NCBI GenBank assembly: GCA_947074135.1
Contig: CAMTOL010000111.1
Coordinates: 1-7,227, forward strand
Length of the DNA: 7,227 bases
DNA from: an uncultured Rikenellaceae bacterium
Lineage (GTDB): Bacteria; Bacteroidota; Bacteroidia; Bacteroidales; Rikenellaceae
Direction of reading: 5' to 3'
This document shows positions 7,069 to 7,227 of the stretch, piece by piece. The position numbers were made by a program, and so were the translations under genes. Position 1 is the stretch's first letter. Every line of letters begins with the position of its first letter. The notes below the pieces were generated by a model that was given only the letters and a program-made list of their open reading frames with translations, searched no databases and had not been told where the DNA came from.

Positions 7069-7227
7069 CTACAGACTACCAACCTTTTTGTAGTTTTTAG
7101 CTTGGGTTTCCAGTTCGAATTTCTGCATTAACCAGCTGTCCATGAAAGCAGCGACTCCTAAGTTTGGAATTCCACAGTAACATCGTCAGCAGAGGAAATA
7201 TCTCATCATGTTGATCTCGGAAGATCC
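7069..7227 (-). pseudogene. Damaged upstream continuation of the histidine kinase gene
   Basis: Upstream of the TAG at 7069-7071 the same frame still reads plausible helical protein: MDSWLMQKFELETQAKNYKK, from about 7143 down to 7084. A DSL/DSW motif followed by a charged helix is common between the last TPR and the membrane helix in such kinases. The frame then meets a TGA at 7186-7188. From 7225 inward a different frame is open instead, consistent with a frameshift between about 7110 and 7190. At least two lesions would be needed to separate this from an intact gene. They may be sequencing errors near the end of a clone or contig, true decay, or a chimeric junction. Assignment to the kinase gene is an inference from frame continuity, not from a recognised domain. 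Confidence 0.4.

Overview
The window looks like a fragment of a Bacteroidetes (Bacteroidales-type) genome, probably from a plant-fibre-degrading community. Four things point there: AT-rich DNA, genes without Shine-Dalgarno sequences but with A/T-rich leaders, a TAnnTTTG-type -7 promoter box, and typical protein families (a BACON-domain surface lipoprotein cellulase, a GH3 exo-glycosidase, TPR-type sensor histidine kinases, an AraC-type helix-turn-helix tail). The species cannot be named from the sequence.

Layout. Bases 1-133 (+) hold the damaged C-terminal end of an AraC-family DNA-binding domain. Bases 134-332 are a non-coding leader with a 10-bp inverted repeat and a candidate promoter. Two intact (+) genes follow with a 9-nt gap: a periplasmic GH3 beta-glucosidase-like enzyme (333-2537) and a BACON-GH5 lipoprotein endo-glucanase (2547-4109). 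A strong hairpin (4132-4168) separates them from two convergent (-) genes. These are read from the right: a sensor histidine kinase truncated at its N-terminus (6139-7068), then, 14 nt further on, a second full-length TPR-transmembrane-kinase-like protein (4184-6124). Bases 7069-7227 look like a damaged continuation of the first kinase gene.

How the parts may work together. The GH5 enzyme should cut a beta-1,4-glucan (cellulose, mixed-linkage glucan or xyloglucan) at the cell surface, and the GH3 enzyme should release sugars from the resulting oligosaccharides in the periplasm. The (-) pair looks like a signalling module: one kinase has every catalytic box, while its partner keeps the receptor-like architecture but has lost the phospho-acceptor histidine and almost all of the ATP-binding motifs. 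That kinase/pseudokinase pair is the most interesting content here. A link between it and the glucanase operon is inferred from proximity only. No SusC/SusD genes, response-regulator receiver domain, RNA genes, CRISPR array or mobile element were seen.

Both ends of the window carry frame-breaking lesions in otherwise recognisable genes, whereas the interior genes are clean. This suggests lower sequence quality at the ends of a clone or contig, although gene decay cannot be excluded.
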